In this document: positions 1-13,744 of the stretch, piece after piece
How positions within the stretch are numbered: position 1 is the first letter of the stretch
How the letters are laid out: each line of letters begins with the position of its first letter
From: Blastobasis lacticolella
Taxonomy: Eukaryota > Arthropoda > Insecta > Lepidoptera > Blastobasidae
DNA length: 64,000 nucleotides
Direction: 5' to 3'
Assembly: GCA_905147135.1 (NCBI GenBank)
Contig: LR990053.1
Span: 756,501-820,500, forward strand
Translations under genes and position numbers: made by a program
The notes under the pieces: model-generated
What the model was told of the DNA's origin: nothing
Databases searched by the model: none
The model's input: the letters and a program-made list of their open reading frames with translations, nothing else

Positions 1-163
1 ATGAAACCTGTCTGAATGTGTTACCAAGATTCAATCTGGTTCCCCTGTTAACAAGGTCATGGAAGTCAGATGGCATGACTCCACTATAATTACCTGATCT
101 ACCAAATCCTGGATCATGGTCAAGGCCCCACGTCCCCTTAATGGTACATTAACGCCAAGTTGA
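1..163 (+). mobile_element. tRNA-Thr SINE 3' part at the window edge
   Basis: ATGAAACCTG...CTGAATGTGTTACC...AATCCTGGATCATGGTCAAG...ACATTAACGCCAAG matches the family 3' part. The 5' end lies outside or was lost. Confidence 0.8.
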
Positions 164-1040
164 CCACACATATTTACGTAGCTGGACGATAGTTTTATGT
201 GGAACCTTCAAGAAGTGCGCAACATTGAGCCGCAACAAACACAAATACATACACACATATAATCTGTCCAAACTGACTTGTCTTATTTGGTTAAGGAAAT
301 TATGTGTTTAAATGGATAAAGGGCAGCAGTATTATTTGAAATGCACATTCTATGTGTTCCTTATATAATTCTCGTCATTTATTTACACAATATACATATC
401 GTGTTTGATACGGCAAGTCTTGATTTTGGGCATTGTTTGTTCAACAAATAAGACAAGTCAGTTTAAACAGATCATACTTACATAAAGCTCACGCCTCTGT
501 CCCGCAGGTGGGGTAGGCAAAGACTATGAAGAAACAAATAATATCAGTATGCAACTACGTACGTAAATAATATAAATGTACCTAGTGTATAAACACCGAC
601 ATACAAAAAAGAATCTTTGTGTCAAAAAGTGATGGACATTGACCCACGAAAGAAGGAAGAAAACACACGATTTAACAGAGACAGCGAATGGACCCAAATT
701 TCTTTACAACGCAAAAGATTTTCATAATTACCTATTATCTTAATGATTATTAAAGACTTTGTTAATCTCGAAATACGACTTATATTTGAAGAAACGTTAA
801 TTTTGGAACGAAATTAACATTCATTTAGGGGAATTCGCGAAGTGTTTTCCGTAGCCACCTTGTTTGCTGTCGAGTTCCGGGCAAAATGAAGGCGGCCTCT
901 TCGGTACAATGGGGACCAAAAGTGAAATCGTTTCACAAATGGCTGCCAATATTGACACGCGCTTTGTTAGCAGTACAGGCACAGTACAGTCAGGCAGCAG
1001 ACCGTTTTAGTACAAACAAGAAGTGATGTTTTTTTGTGGA

Positions 1041-1340
1041 CGCGACTGAATGTGTAACTGTGATGCAATCTGGTCAGGTTCCCCTGTTAACTGGGTCACG
1101 GAGGTCAAATGGCCGTCGCTGCAGTGTAATTTTCAGGTCTGTCTATTCCTGGATATTGGTCTAGGCGGACCCCAGGCCCTTGTGTGCAAGAGCACAACGG
1201 GGCCATTACGCCAAGATTATTATTTACATAGTAGTACAATGAATAACTGACAGATGTCATAAAACCGATAAAGCCTACGTGTGCTCTTATGCGCGAGAAC
1301 CCACCCGGGACATTAACGCCAACTGGACAATGGTCAATCG
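1041..1340 (+). mobile_element. tRNA-Thr SINE 3' part plus a second partial end
   Basis: 1041-1226 carries the usual 3' region ending CATTACGCCAAGATTATT. 1279-1340 repeats only the terminal part (GCGCGAGAACCCACCCGGGACATTAACGCC). The 66-codon frame here is SINE sequence. Confidence 0.8.
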
Positions 1341-3057
1341 AGCAGACAGTCTACCAGATGGATAGTGGTTACTGAAACTTAAAAGAAAGGAGTCTCGCGT
1401 ATTATCTGTTGCGTAATCTCAATTGGATCTTAATAGTAGTTAAGCACGGCACGTTTTAGGTATTCTGATACTAAATTAGATTGAACTATTTCCTAATCTG
1501 ATTGTAACTCGAATGTAGACTAAAACGGCAGTTTCTTGGTAGATTATAGAAGGCAATATCAATAACTACTTAAGTAAGAGTCAATTTTGACACTATTATA
1601 ATTTTTTGCAAAATACCCAATTCGTCTCAATCACAATGCAGAGGCAATTGAGTCTCAATTGAATATCATATCGTAATAAACATTGTACTAACATTGATAT
1701 ATTGACATTTATATTTACAAATTTTATATTAGTGACATTAATATCGTTGCAATTATTTTGTTTTATGTTGTGACATATTGGAATTAATATTTAGTTAATG
1801 CGAAATTGATTAATGTAATGGAAATTTGTTCTATGCAAAATGTTTTTGACTTGTAACCAGTGTTATTAATAAATATTATCTTATCTTATCTTATCTTATC
1901 ATATCAATAGCATCTGAGTAAAATAAAATTAACAGACGTGGACCCCGTTCGATTGCTACGTATTCGCTATTCGGACGCAGCGGTTTCACTATTCAGCGAT
2001 ATACGCGGTGAGAAGGCGATTGCTGCCTCTGTACACGTTTTCTAAACGTAGTGTGTTCGTGCCATTACCGTATTTCCATCTACTTTTTCTTTCTTTTTTA
2101 ATATTGTGCAGCAGACAAACCGCGGGCCACCTGATGAAAAGTGTTCTCCGCCACTTATGTATTTCGGAAACACCAGGGGCGCTACTGATGCGTCACCCGC
2201 CTCTGTAGAGACCTCTTATATGACTATACTGTAAGTACAGGAGTTCATTAAATATGTCGCTTGAGTCGTATTGAGTGTAAGAATTTCGGGGGTTTGCGGC
2301 GTGGGCAAACATCATAAGGAGACGACTTACCAAGGAATGCCAGCCTTTGAGGCGACCCACTGTACGCGGAGACAACAATCTCTGAAGCATTGCTTGTGAG
2401 ATGGAGGATACACGGAGGGGCTGTGGTCGCGGCGTCTGTAAGGAGGACGCAATTGTCATGTATTATTTATTACTGGATTTTGCGTGCGAGTTCGTACTCG
2501 TACTAATAGGTTTTGTGACAGTTGAGTTGTCTATCGCGTTTCTATTTTAAATAACCTCAGTGTTGTATGAATTCTGGTTCTAAGGGGAGGTCAAGCTGTA
2601 TTTCTTGTTCTCACTGCCCGAATTAGATGAAACAGCTTAGATTGTACCCTGGACTTCAAGCTACCAAACTATCAAAACCGAATCAAAATCAGTTTAATAG
2701 TTTTTGCGCGATAAGGTAAACTAACAAAATTCAAATAAAGAATGTTTTTGTTCATAGTTACGTCCCAAAATCCTATCCCGCTTATTTTTCCGAAATAATT
2801 TCAATGTTCAGATACGGCTTTGTTGCAGTATTTTAGTAGTATAGATGCGCAGAACGGATGGCCAATGGGGCGGAAAGGTTCTCGAGTAGCGAGCGTGGTA
2901 CCGTTAATTGCAATATGCGACGGACCCCAAGAAATTTAACTTCACTTGGTATATCTTACAAGCCTAATTTGACCCACTTCCAACTATCAAAATTAGTTCG
3001 TTTTCGGATCGTACGTAGTGCTTTAATGCTCTTACGCTGTTATTAGAGTAAGTAAAG
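1341..3057. other. AT-rich stretch without a recognised gene
   Basis: Apart from the (CTTAT)n tract I see nothing assignable. The 66- and 88-codon frames near 2008-2459 show no domain. Confidence 0.5.
1872..1903 (+). repeat. (CTTAT)n microsatellite
   Basis: Five to six units of ATCTT follow TAATAAATATT, resembling the 3' tail of a non-LTR element whose body I cannot identify. Confidence 0.7.
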
Positions 3058-3285
3058 TAAATAAATATAAATAAATATGTAAACAAAGTGTTATGGGTGC
3101 TAGATAACTGATAAACTACTTTATCTATATTACTATACTTTCAAATACATACTGATTACATACCCTGACCCATAAATTAAAATTCATCATGTCAATTTCT
3201 GCTCGGCCGGGAATCAAACACGAGGCCTCAGAGATACCACCAGAGGCAGAGATGTTAACCAACTGAACCGCTCAGGTCGTCCTGC
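3058..3285 (-). mobile_element. tRNA-Gly-headed SINE (diverged copy)
   Basis: Reading the minus strand from 3285 gives GACGACCTGAGCGGTTCAG, a degraded tRNA-like head, the TTTAATTT(A/C)TG body, the GCTAGATAACTG(A) region and an AT-rich tail. The B box is mutated. Confidence 0.8.
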
Positions 3286-6200
3286 ATGATGATGAGAATA
3301 AAATATTTTAAAAAGACATTCCTCTTAAACCAATATTTTTTTCTGAAAACCGCTTTATAACTAGTAGAGGACAAGCCAACCTAATATACAGAGGTCTTGC
3401 TATTCAGATATGAAGACAAAGACGCAACTGCGTCACCCAACATTTATATTGTACGCACAAGTTTGAATGAGGCATTCATTTAGTGGCACAAAAGGTGAAA
3501 TTAACGCAATTATATCTCGCAAGTTCATCCGACTGCGTTATTCACCGACGCATTTGGGTGGAATGTAATTATGAGATGTCCTCATGGAGCTGCCATGAAT
3601 ACTGCCAACTTGCTCCGTGTGAGAGAGTTTTGAGGATTATTTATTGCGTATAGACGTAAATTGCTCCTTGGTAGAGGCCAGGTGGGTTAAACCGACTTAC
3701 TTAGTGAACTTGTTTCGTGTTAGAACTACATTAAGGGGTTTATTCTGTAGGTATTTCATGTAGAATTCCGACAATTATGTCATTATCAATAACATTCCAG
3801 GGCCCCAAGCTAATTTACGAATGGCTTAATTGAATTTCTATTGACACGTTTTTGGTATTCTGCTACTGAATCTAAACCATTGGTTTTTTCAGTTCATATA
3901 TCATCAGATAAATCTACCTTTTTAAAGTTCATCTGAATACCTACACACAAAATAATTTAGTTGTAACATGAATTAAAGAACTTACAATAAAACTTGCCAT
4001 CGACTTATAAGAATAAAGTAAATACCAATATTTATGTTTTTCAAGCCACATAGAACGCTATAAGATACACATTTGACAAAGAGGTCACGAGCTTGCAACT
4101 TCTGTCTTCCTTCTAACGCAGTCGTGTAAAAGGTTTCTAATTTGACTTAGAGTCAACATCGTATTCCTACTATCTAATTCTTATAGTTCTTATCTGCTAC
4201 GGCTTTCGTACTTTTCTCTTCATAATATGTGGGCGGAATTAATGTGGTCCTAGAATGCGGCCTTGAGGGACCCCGCGCTAGCACGCTCATCTCCACTAGT
4301 ATAGTTCGTGTCGTTCTGACAGCGGCTCGTAATTACATTTACGTAAAGAACACGTGGAGTTTCCCTGAACATAGCCCCGGGCCTGCTACAGACAGTCGCT
4401 ATCCCTCGTAAAGCCTGTCAGCCATAATATTTTCCTGTAAGGCCGCTAGTTTCTATGAGAAAATGTTTTCGATATCTATGTGTTGTTTAGCGGAAAAATG
4501 GAATTTTCACTCTCTCTGTTGCGCTTTTTTATTTATTAGTAGGGTAATCAAGGAATTTCCTATCTTGTTACAGTAGGTAGCAAGCTATTATAACCTGTAT
4601 TATATGCTTGCTACATTAGCTGCCGAAATTCCAGGATTTAATATACTAACTGACTGACAAAGATAGCACACTCAGAGTTCGACATTTTTCATAGCTAAAT
4701 ATCTCAATTAAAAATGACGTTGAAAACAATCTTTAACAACAGAAGATTAGCGAAGATCGTTGAAAATAAGTTTTTGCCTGCAATAAAGATTTCAGTTGCT
4801 TTTTAATAGACATTTAGGGCTTGAGAAAATGTCTAATTTGTCGAGAATAGGCCCCACGATCGAAAACAACATTAATTGCTGCTGTGCTTAAGTCCAAGAT
4901 AATAATAGTGCTGGCACGCGCCATGCTTGTGATTATACCTGCTACACTATTTATTTATTTAACAGTTTATTGTGCACAATAACAGGTATACAATATTGAC
5001 ATAAGGAAAAAGAACACAACAGGTACAGCTTATTTCATAAGAAATATCTTACAGCAAACCTACGAAAGAGACAGGGCAAAATCAGAAAGCTAGAAAGCAC
5101 CCTAAAATACCTAGTACTAAAAAAATATATTACTAATGAAATTATTAACTATCCTACAAATCGGAACACAATAAAATTTGTTGTTCATTAATGGCAGAAA
5201 TAGATATAGCAGTGGAAGAGCCTGGCTGTCGAAAATAGATTCGGAGAAAACGCAACCATTAAAAAATCTGCTTACACTGAATAATTGGCATTGTAAATGT
5301 TTATTTTTTTCATACTAGGTTCACATAAAACTACAAGAGAGCGCACAAGATAAACCTAAACTAAGGTATGGCGCCCCTGTCAATATTCTTGGCTGTCTGT
5401 CTTCATTACAGCCGCTAGCAAAATGATCTTGCGCGCGCCCTAGCAACCAATTGACAGTTTGAGAAATTGTCGTTGATACTGGTATTGAGTATTTCGATGT
5501 ACAAAGTGTTCTAAAATATCCAAAATCTACTTTCAGTTACCAAATCCTCAGACTTGCGAGACTCTTACACGAAGGGCATACATTATAAACATCAAAAGAA
5601 TTCTGTATCAATCGATGACAGCAGGTTAATTGGCTTGCGATATAAAGGCGCATGGAAACTATGGCAAGCCACCGAAATTCGTTATTTACAGAGCAATTTG
5701 GTGAATGGAATTAACCAGCCGCTGGCTTCCAATTTGCTGGCAGTCAGGGGCGCCACGGGCCAAGGATTAAACCGGGTTACGAATCAATTGTGAGTGGCGT
5801 AGGCTCACGGAGTTATGTCCTCGCTGTATTCGCTGTATCAGCTAGCATTTGTCGGCTTAGAGACGTTTCTCGGTGAGTGGAATCGCTTCTCAACTTAACA
5901 TAAGTATGTACACTCTTTATTGCAATATTGAAACACAATACAAAAGAAAATCTAGTATTACAATGCAAAAGCGAGCTTATATCACAACGGGATTTGTTTC
6001 AGCTAATCTTAAGACATACTTTCTGAACGTGGGGATTTCGGTAAAATTTTATTTTCAATCTTTTTTATATTATAAATATTTTTAAGATGAGGAATTATAG
6101 ACCATCGTAGACGATGGTAATGTCTGCTATTTGAAATGAAATGAAATTTTATTGAATATGGAGTTTGTGTTACGTGATTTTGCAGTTCGAGATGCAGTAG

Positions 6201-8250
6201 CTTGTTTCCCACCAAATTCCTACCTTTTCAGGCGTATATCCATAAATGATCTACATTTTCTAATATGTCATGTCAAGAACAAGATATGATAATAATACTT
6301 ATTAAATTAAGAAAATATTAAAATAATGATAATTAAACCAAGTCACAAAAATTTTAACATTGAATCTAAATTCTAACTTGAAAATTACAATTGGATCGGA
6401 AAATGTCATTGAAATAAAGTATTATTAATGATTTATGAAAAATTTGTTATTCCTAATCATGAATGGCAATTGTTATGGCTCCTAGGTTAGCAGACAAGGC
6501 TACACCACTCTCATCGCTGCTTTTCTTGTAGCCAGAATCTACAGTTTTGTGCAATTGCAAAAGTACTAAACAGCTTCCAAATTATGATGATCTTATCTTT
6601 ATCATCGCCAATGTCCCGAAACTATCCAATTTGTCAATAGTCAGGGTTAACACAGAACCTTCCGGACCAGGGACCCGGGCCCGGTTTAATCCGTGGATTA
6701 CACTTATATCCGCTTACATTTGTCAGCTTACAGTTGTTTCTCGCGGGGTTAAGCCGCTTTTTCTATGTGTAAAGGTATTATTGCCTGTCAGACGTACAGA
6801 TTTAGTAAAACTAAAAGGGTGGTTCCAGTTGAACACCGTTACATACATATGTACGTGGATATTTTAATCCTTTCAAGAAATATTTACTGTTACTAATTGC
6901 AGTGTGTAATGTGTATCTTGCAGTGGTCTAGTTAGGGTGCGTCCAAATCTCACGAACCCGCCGCGAACGCGAAGTTGCAGCAACGACTCGCGCCCCGCTC
7001 GCGAGCTTCGCGCGTGCAGAGGTGCGATTCTGTAAGAAACATCCTTGATCACAACGATGAAATGTAGGATATTCTGTCGGATGATAACAATATTTCAGTA
7101 ATTTGCGCGTTGCGCGTCAACCTAGCCGCGATCTGCCACGTTTCATCGTTGCACTCACGATATTGTCTTAGAGAATAACATAGCAAGTAAAAGATATAAC
7201 ACAAAATATAAAATAGTATTTCCAATTGGTGCCATATTGGCGTCGATGCTCCATTTAAACTAGCAACGAGCCTTATTGAATAGTGGTAGTTGCTAATTTG
7301 AATTTCTTATGCCCACAGTATTTGGGTCTACAAAATTAATAAACCAAAAAACAACACCTAACCTAACGCACCAACTCTGCCTGCAAGTGTCAGCTCATGA
7401 ATACGCACAGTCGTCACGCAGACTTTCATCATCGTGATTGTAACAAGGCATGAGATTAAATTATAAAAAGGTCCCGGGGCAAACGCGCGTGCTCCGAATA
7501 CCGACAATACTGCAAATATAAAGTCTCACGGCGCCGACCTTGCCCCGGCATTCCCCCGCAGGTATGTGGGAATATTTCCCACAAACGCTTAAATGGAAAC
7601 TACCCAAAAAGGCTCCATTCAATCGCGAGGGAACCTTTCTGTGCGGACGCGCTTTATTCGGCCAGCGAAAGCGCTAGTAATCCTCGCTCGCATAGTGCTT
7701 TTGGCGAATCGTCCTCCCAAATAGTGCACTCGATGCTATAGATTATTCTCTCACATCCTCGTAAGTGTTTTCAATCACCTTGAGCCATTAACGTGTTACT
7801 GAGACGAAGTCGCTGCTACCGTAAAAAGTGTGCCAACGCTATTACCTCTTAGAGGATCTTCCGATCTCCGCGAGCGTCCCATTAAAAGAAAACAAAAAGC
7901 TTTACCAGCTCTTAGCGTACCCGGCCACTGTTGGTGGAGCGTTGTTCTGTGAACGCAGACTGACTAAATGAGAGGTCTAGTTTTTGCCGACGCGTCTAAC
8001 GAGCGGTGCCTTCTCGGGCTCTAATTACGGTGGATATTAATCATTTAGGACGGCACACCGCGCCCAAGACGGCGAAGTGGAAAATTTGGGCGAAATATAA
8101 GATAATTAGGAAACTATGTAGTCCAACTAGTAGCAGGGATTACAAGACTGATTTATGAGCCGTCTCCGTTTGAAATTGAGGTGGTTTTGGCGCAGTTCTT
8201 TCGCTAGTAATGGCAAAACAACGATCGTAAGACCAATGTTGAATTCAGAT
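3286..8250. other. Long stretch without a recognised gene
   Basis: Contains the repeat at 4945-5240 and a GAAATGAAATGAAATTTTATTG segment at 6134-6156 that resembles an inverted LINE tail. The 6547-6867 frame (106 codons) and the 5554-5793 frame show no known motif. 7450-8060 is GC-richer than its flanks but has no gene I can support. Confidence 0.5.
4945..5240 (+). repeat. Repeat pair shared with 32640-32900
   Basis: TTTATTTAACAGTTTATTGTGCACA and ATATCTTACAGCAAACCTACG here match TTTATTTAATAGTTTATTGCACACA and TGTCTTCCAGCAAGCCTACAG at 32640-32770. The family is unknown, possibly an inverted LINE 3' UTR. Confidence 0.6.
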
Positions 8251-8366
8251 GACTGAATGTGTAACAATGATTCAATCTAATTACCTCCTCCATTTTAATT
8301 ACCTGCTCTGCCAAATTCTGAATCATGGTCACAATGGAGACCACAACCGGGACATTAACGCGCCTC
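8251..8366 (+). mobile_element. tRNA-Thr SINE 3' fragment with internal deletion
   Basis: GACTGAATGTGTAAC...TGCCAAATTCTGAATCATGGTC...ACCGGGACATTAACGCG. About 60 bases of the middle are absent. Confidence 0.75.
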
Positions 8367-8599
8367 ATCCTTATATCGTGGATCTTCCAGCTATCCGCAC
8401 GAGCCGCTGAACTAATTCAACTTTAATAACGGTAACGAAGGAATGGACCGCGTTGCCTGCGAGTGTATTCCCTGATCATTATTATCTAGACGCCTTCAAG
8501 GCTAGAGTGAATAGTCAGCTCCTAGACTGGCATGTTTCGTCATCGGCCGCATCGTCACTTACCACCAGGTGAGATGACGTGGATGAAGTCTATCTCATT

Positions 8600-10140
8600 G
8601 TCGGAGGATTCGATGGCGTAAAGTGACAATAGCATCCAACTAAACAAAGTTCATTATCGAACACGTGGAGGAAACGGCGGAGAAATACCTGCGAGATAAT
8701 TTGGTCTACCACTTTGGTAAACCAAATTACCGACAAAGTTTAATATAGGGATGAAACTTATCGCTTGAATTATTTTTTAATGTTAGAGCTACGATACGCA
8801 GAAAACTGATCTTAATATATGGGAGGTAATATGGCAGGCTTGAATCTAATATATTTTTATTAAGAACGTTTTTTACAGAGATATTTCAGAAAATTGTAAT
8901 TTGATTTACATCGGGTTATTATTAGAATCAACGCGCTTTCTGTGATCCAAACCGTTTAAGTTAATATTAACCAGGTGTCCTTAGGTTTGGTCCCTACACC
9001 TACCATACAACTACCCTTCATCTACTCTACACGTACTTTACCTCTACCTACTCTATTATCTGAAAACCGCATTTAATTCTGTTACGTTGTTCAAAAGATC
9101 TAAGCGTACATGGATACATAGGGACAGATGGTTAAAAGGGGCTCTGTTTTATTCTATGTATTGATTGTCTTGAATCCCGTGACTTGTATGAGTCTCGACA
9201 CGTATGGTGATACGTGTCGAGACTCATAAGGAATTAAGGAATTTTAGTTTTAGTAATAAATAGACATCGAATCGAACCCAATACATAGATGTACGGAAGA
9301 CATTAAACCCGAGGAGAAGTATCAAAGTCAAATACCATCAAAGAAACTAAAATCAAGAACGTTCTTGCAGAAACACCAACATTGCTTGCGTAGTTTTAAA
9401 TATTTATAGATACCGGAAAACTTTCGAAGTCCAACAAACCGGGACTTTGACTGCGAATTGTCTCGTAGCCCGGGACTCCGAAACTGTCGAGACCAATCCC
9501 TAGTGTCCGTTCAGCATCAACACTAATTAATCACTTTGATAAACTCAAAGGGCTTCGTTCTTTTGAGCGAAAGCCCCTACAAAGTCCTTGTAAATGGCTA
9601 ACATTTATATTTCAAGCGTTATAAATCTCTCAACTATGGGAACTTACTAATTAAAGACAAGGTCATAACTTAAATGCTGGCCAGACTGCGTACGCGGTAT
9701 CGGGGCAAAGGTCAAAACACCTTATTATTCACAAAGTTTCAAGACTAATTGACTCACATTTCAAAGTTCAGACCGTATGGAAGTTAGGGTACTATACCCA
9801 ACTTCGGTACGCATCCAACGATTATCTTTTGTAACAACTCCGTGTTGATCTTGGTACTGTAATCGCTTGTTAAATGTGTTCGGGTGAACGCTGTTAGTAA
9901 TTATAAATATGTTTGATAAGTTTTAATGAGAAATAAACAATGACGCTTGAGATGTCGTTTTCAGTAATTAATTTGTTGGCTCGGAAGGAAGATTTGGGTA
10001 TTATAATTACAATACTGAATCGCCTTTATTTACAACATAAACATTACATACAATGAACATAGTTTCGTATTAAAACTACCTACCAATAAAACCTTACTCT
10101 TCATTGGTTAAATAAATTATAGTTATACTATACTACATCA
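8600..10140. other. Stretch without a recognised gene
   Basis: Only the perfect hairpin at 9187-9228 stands out. Confidence 0.5.
9187..9228. repeat. Perfect 19-bp hairpin with 4-base loop
   Basis: TATGAGTCTCGACACGTAT, loop GGTG, then the exact reverse complement. No T-run follows, and no flanking gene explains it. Confidence 0.9.
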
Positions 10141-10146
10141 TGAATC

Positions 10147-10500
10147 CTAAATATAAGTCGCAAGCACCAAATCTTTGATCTTTTGGACGTGGCCCTCGTC
10201 GGTAGACGTTGAAGGTCGTCCAGAGCGCGGTGGGTCTTCAATGCGTTTTCGGCCCGCTTTGAACTCGTTGTACCACTTATAAAAGTTTTTTTGGGCCATA
10301 GTTTGATCACCAAAGGCCTTCCGCAACATTTTCAACGTGTCCGCACAAGAATATTCGTTCCGCAAACAAAATTTGATGCAAGGTCTTAGCTCAACAAAAT
10401 CACTCCATTGTAAAAATCGAAAAGTTCACTTTTGATTGTTAAAAAAAAACGGGTATCTCGAAGATAATCAAACCTATTGACAAACAGACGCTTGGCAAAT
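10147..10500 (-). pseudogene. 5' fragment of a mariner element (transposase N-terminus)
   Basis: On the minus strand from 10365 the frame reads like the N-terminal DNA-binding half of a mariner transposase: FGDQTMAQKNFYKWYNEFK, then a Gly-Arg-Pro-Ser hinge, then a second helix-rich segment. Upstream in frame is the conserved WSDFVELR segment near 10405, but its expected ATG is missing. A terminal-repeat-like start lies near 10510-10530 (TTTCCTAGGTTGGTAG on the minus strand). Homology ends near 10147, so only about 85 residues remain. The catalytic DD34D half and the other end are gone. Confidence 0.85.
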
Positions 10501-10544
10501 GTTATAGACGGTACTACCAACCTAGGAAAAAAAATTACCTGCCT

Positions 10545-11590
10545 TTCTAATGCCCGGGAGTTTTAAATGACAATTTCACCTTACATGTTGATCACAGTAT
10601 TATGTCTGACTGCAACTCGCTGCAATTAGTCATTGATGCGGTATATGCGTTGAGTGTACTTGAACTTCTCTTTAATCCAGATAAGTGCCATGTTATGACC
10701 TTCAGTCGATCAAAGAGTCCTTTGCTGACACAGTACACCCTGGGCACCAGTGCAATTACTCGTGTTAATGCTGTGAAGGACCTGGGAGTCGTTTATGATC
10801 CAGCTCTCAACTTACATGAGCCATGAGGAAACTCACATCCGATTGTTCCAGAAGACTAGGGTTTATAATAAGGAATTCCCGCGATTTCAGCGATCCTAAC
10901 GTGATAAAACTCGTATACACGGCGCTGGTGCGGAGTAAACTCGAATCAGCATCGATTATTTGGAACCCATATGAGAGAACTTATGCCTGACTTCTGAAGA
11001 AAATACAAAAAGCTTTTTACGTTTTCTCTATAAAAAAATGTATATATTCATATCCCTTTTTGTACCCAACTAAGTTCTTGCTGGGTTGGTACTCTTGGTT
11101 TCAACTCTTTGGAAGTAAGGCGTAACTACACCTTGCTCGTTGAGGTGTGTCGTATCCTGCGTGGCAAAGCGGACTGTCCTGCACTTGTCTCGCAAGTTGT
11201 AAGGCTGGGTGTTCTGTCTAAGCTGAGGATGCTACTGAGAGCACGTCCAGGCAAACTTCTCGCGACTCCGGCCTTGCGGACCATGGCACGTGCGCACTCT
11301 CCCCTCCTTCACAGCATGGACATGCTTAACGTTTTTAAGGCATCGGCACCAGAGTTTGACATATTTGTGAGTCGATGTCTGGAAGTGCGAAATGCATGTC
11401 TGAGATTTAGGATGAGTGAGTGTATTTTAACTTGATTACGTATTCAATATTTTTTAATTTAATGATGTTTTTAAGTTTTTAATTTAAGGTTTTTAAAATA
11501 CTTTGTGTCTTATTGATATTTGCAGTGTATTAGTAATTTGTAATTTGTTACCGTGAAGCTGTATATTTATGGCAAATAAAAAATTAAAAA
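10545..11590 (+). pseudogene. 5'-truncated, frameshifted LINE (Jockey/CR1-type reverse transcriptase 3' part)
   Basis: The translation around 10602-10826 reads as the thumb region of a non-LTR reverse transcriptase (LFNPDKCHVMTFSR, then RVNAVKDLGVVYDPALNL). The segment 10822-11000 continues in other frames with SKLESASIIWNPYE. The 11109-11435 frame (EVRRNYTLL, then VEVCRILRGKADCP) is the usual C-terminal tail of these proteins. The catalytic YxDD motif is upstream of the truncation. Several stops and shifts separate the pieces. The 3' end runs into GGCAAATAAAAAATTAAAAAA near 11570-11590. Confidence 0.85.
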
Positions 11591-11604
11591 ATCATCATCT
11601 CATC

Positions 11605-11880
11605 TTGGCGTTAATATCCCGGTTGCGCACGAGGAATTGGGGGTCCACCGTAACCATGATCCGGGGTTTGACAGATCAGATAATTACAGTGCAGTAACTG
11701 TCATCTGCGTGATCTGCCCCTGTCGACAGAGGAACCTGACTAGATTGAATAATGGTTACATATTCAGTCGCCGGAATATGCAGGTTTCATCACGATGTTT
11801 TCTTACACCGTAAGAGCAACGGTTAGTGTTCAACTAATGTACATAACTCAAAATAGAGTCATGGTACATAGCGGCACTGG
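11605..11880 (-). mobile_element. tRNA-Thr-headed SINE, 5'-truncated
   Basis: The 3' region and linker are present on the minus strand (TTGGCGTTAATATCCCGG at the left edge, TGTACATAACTC near the right). The tRNA head is missing or unrecognisable. Confidence 0.85.
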
Positions 11881-12301
11881 AGTTCTAAACCGGTACCTAA
11901 AGTTTAACAAACAATTTTAATTCGAGAAGCATTATGCTTAAGGTATATTAAGCTTAAGGTATTCAACATGTTCACCATAAATCAGAAAATTTTGATGCAG
12001 CATCTCTCTAGTTACTCTATTATTCAGAAAGGCTTCTCTTTGTGAATATTTAAATAGGGAACACTATAAGCAAATCTTTGAAACGTATTTGCCGGGATAT
12101 GTAAGTTGCCATTTAATATTTCAGACTTAAAGCGCTTAAAGCTCAAAGCGTACAAGAAAACTGAAACACAATTAACCTGGCACAAATTGAAGGAGGACGT
12201 CAACTGCTTTGACCGAGATTAAGATAGCTCCTAGAGCTTAAAAACAGGAAAGCTTTGAAAGGCTTAATTTCACTAATCTCGAAGACAGCATGGCGTGAAG
12301 A

Positions 12302-12564
12302 TAAATAAACAATAAATAAATAATCGTTGACAAATTCACACAGCGCCATCTAGCCCCAAAGTAAGCAAAGCTTGTGTTATGGGTACTAGATAACTGATAA
12401 ACAACTTATATACTTTTAAATACATACTTATTATACATATAACACCCAGACCCGTAACAGAAATTAAAATTAATCATTTCAATTTCTGCCCAGCCGGGAA
12501 TCGAACCCGGGACCTCTTGCGTGGCAGACCGGTAGATGTTGACCACTGAACCAATCAGGTCGTC
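12302..12564 (-). mobile_element. tRNA-Gly-headed SINE, full length
   Basis: The minus-strand head carries TGGTTCAGTGG-like A-box sequence, the CTGCCACGCAAGAGG anticodon region (GCC) and the GGTTCGATTCC B box, then the shared body ending GGGGCTAGATGGCGCTGTGTG and a TTATTTATT tail. Confidence 0.9.
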
Positions 12565-13337
12565 AAAGGTCGAAATTTAGGCGTGGCGATGTAACTCGCT
12601 CACGAAGAGCTCGCCGCCGCCTATTGACATTAGCAAAGCAACACCAAGGGCATCACTGCCCCATCTCAGAGAGAGTTTAGCATGTCTCTCGAAGGATCCT
12701 ATATCATAGTCCAAAGCAAACATTGCTAGGAGCCTATTACATAACCGCACAGTACTAGCGATAATCGTTTTTTCTAACCATTTCGAGCAATTTGTGAACG
12801 AGAAATAATTAAGCCGACTCTCCAGCATTGTTACGGATTGTAGTCCTCACTTCTTGCTTAAAAACTTGTCAATTCTGCTAAACGGTTATCCAATGCTGCT
12901 GTCAAATGCAGAAACCTCCCTGCCTATTTTGTACAATAAACCTTAATTGAGTTAGAAATTCAATTCCTTTCGATTCCTTTCTTTTTCCAACATCATTTTC
13001 TCAACTCGCTTTCTCTTGACTTTAAGACTTTTGTGGTTATTCACTACACTTTTATCGCACATGGTATCGGGTTTGTTCATTTATCATTTTCAACTCTTAT
13101 TAGTTGTACAAGATCGGATTGATCATATTGAGACTCAGGTATGGCACATGTCTCAGCCTCGGTTGTGTTCAAATTATTGCGAGAGGAACTCTGAGTATCG
13201 AGCTCTTTGTCCTTATCATCGGGCGCTTTAATAGGTGAGAAATGATGTTTGTCAGCTGAGACTGTAAGACTTTACAGACAGCAGGAGCCCGTCTAATTAG
13301 CTTTAGTAGCTGAAGTAGATTTTGATGATCTATATTT
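12565..13337. other. Stretch without a recognised gene
   Basis: Open frames of 71-83 codons carry no recognisable domain. Confidence 0.45.
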
Positions 13338-13488
13338 TTTTATACTACTAAGGTGACAAACAAGCTTACGACCTGCCTGATGATAAGCAGTCACCACAGC
13401 CTATGGGCGTTTACCAGAGGCATCACCCACGCGTGGCCGACTCCGTTAAAATCTTTTTACCCCTTTCTTGAAGAACTCCATGTTGAAC
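13338..13488 (-). repeat. Inverted copy of the TAGTGGTATAAAA repeat
   Basis: TTTTTTATACTACTAAGGTGAC...CCTGCCTGATGATAAGCAG...TTTCTTGAAGAACTCCATG mirrors 32997-33150. Confidence 0.65.
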
Positions 13489-13744
13489 TCTCCAGGGATA
13501 ACCTCTCTAGGTAATTCAATAACAATAATAACATATATACACATAACCTCACGCCTTTATCCCGTAGTGATCGAAATAGACCACATTATTCCACTTTCTA
13601 CGATCCTGACCAACCTATCTCCTCCGCCTCATGAATATGAAACAACAAAACCATAGTCGAAAACTTTTCCTGATCGATTACTCCTCCAATGATGCTCCAT
13701 CACTGTGATAATCGTTGGAAAACACCAGATAAATAAAAAAGATT

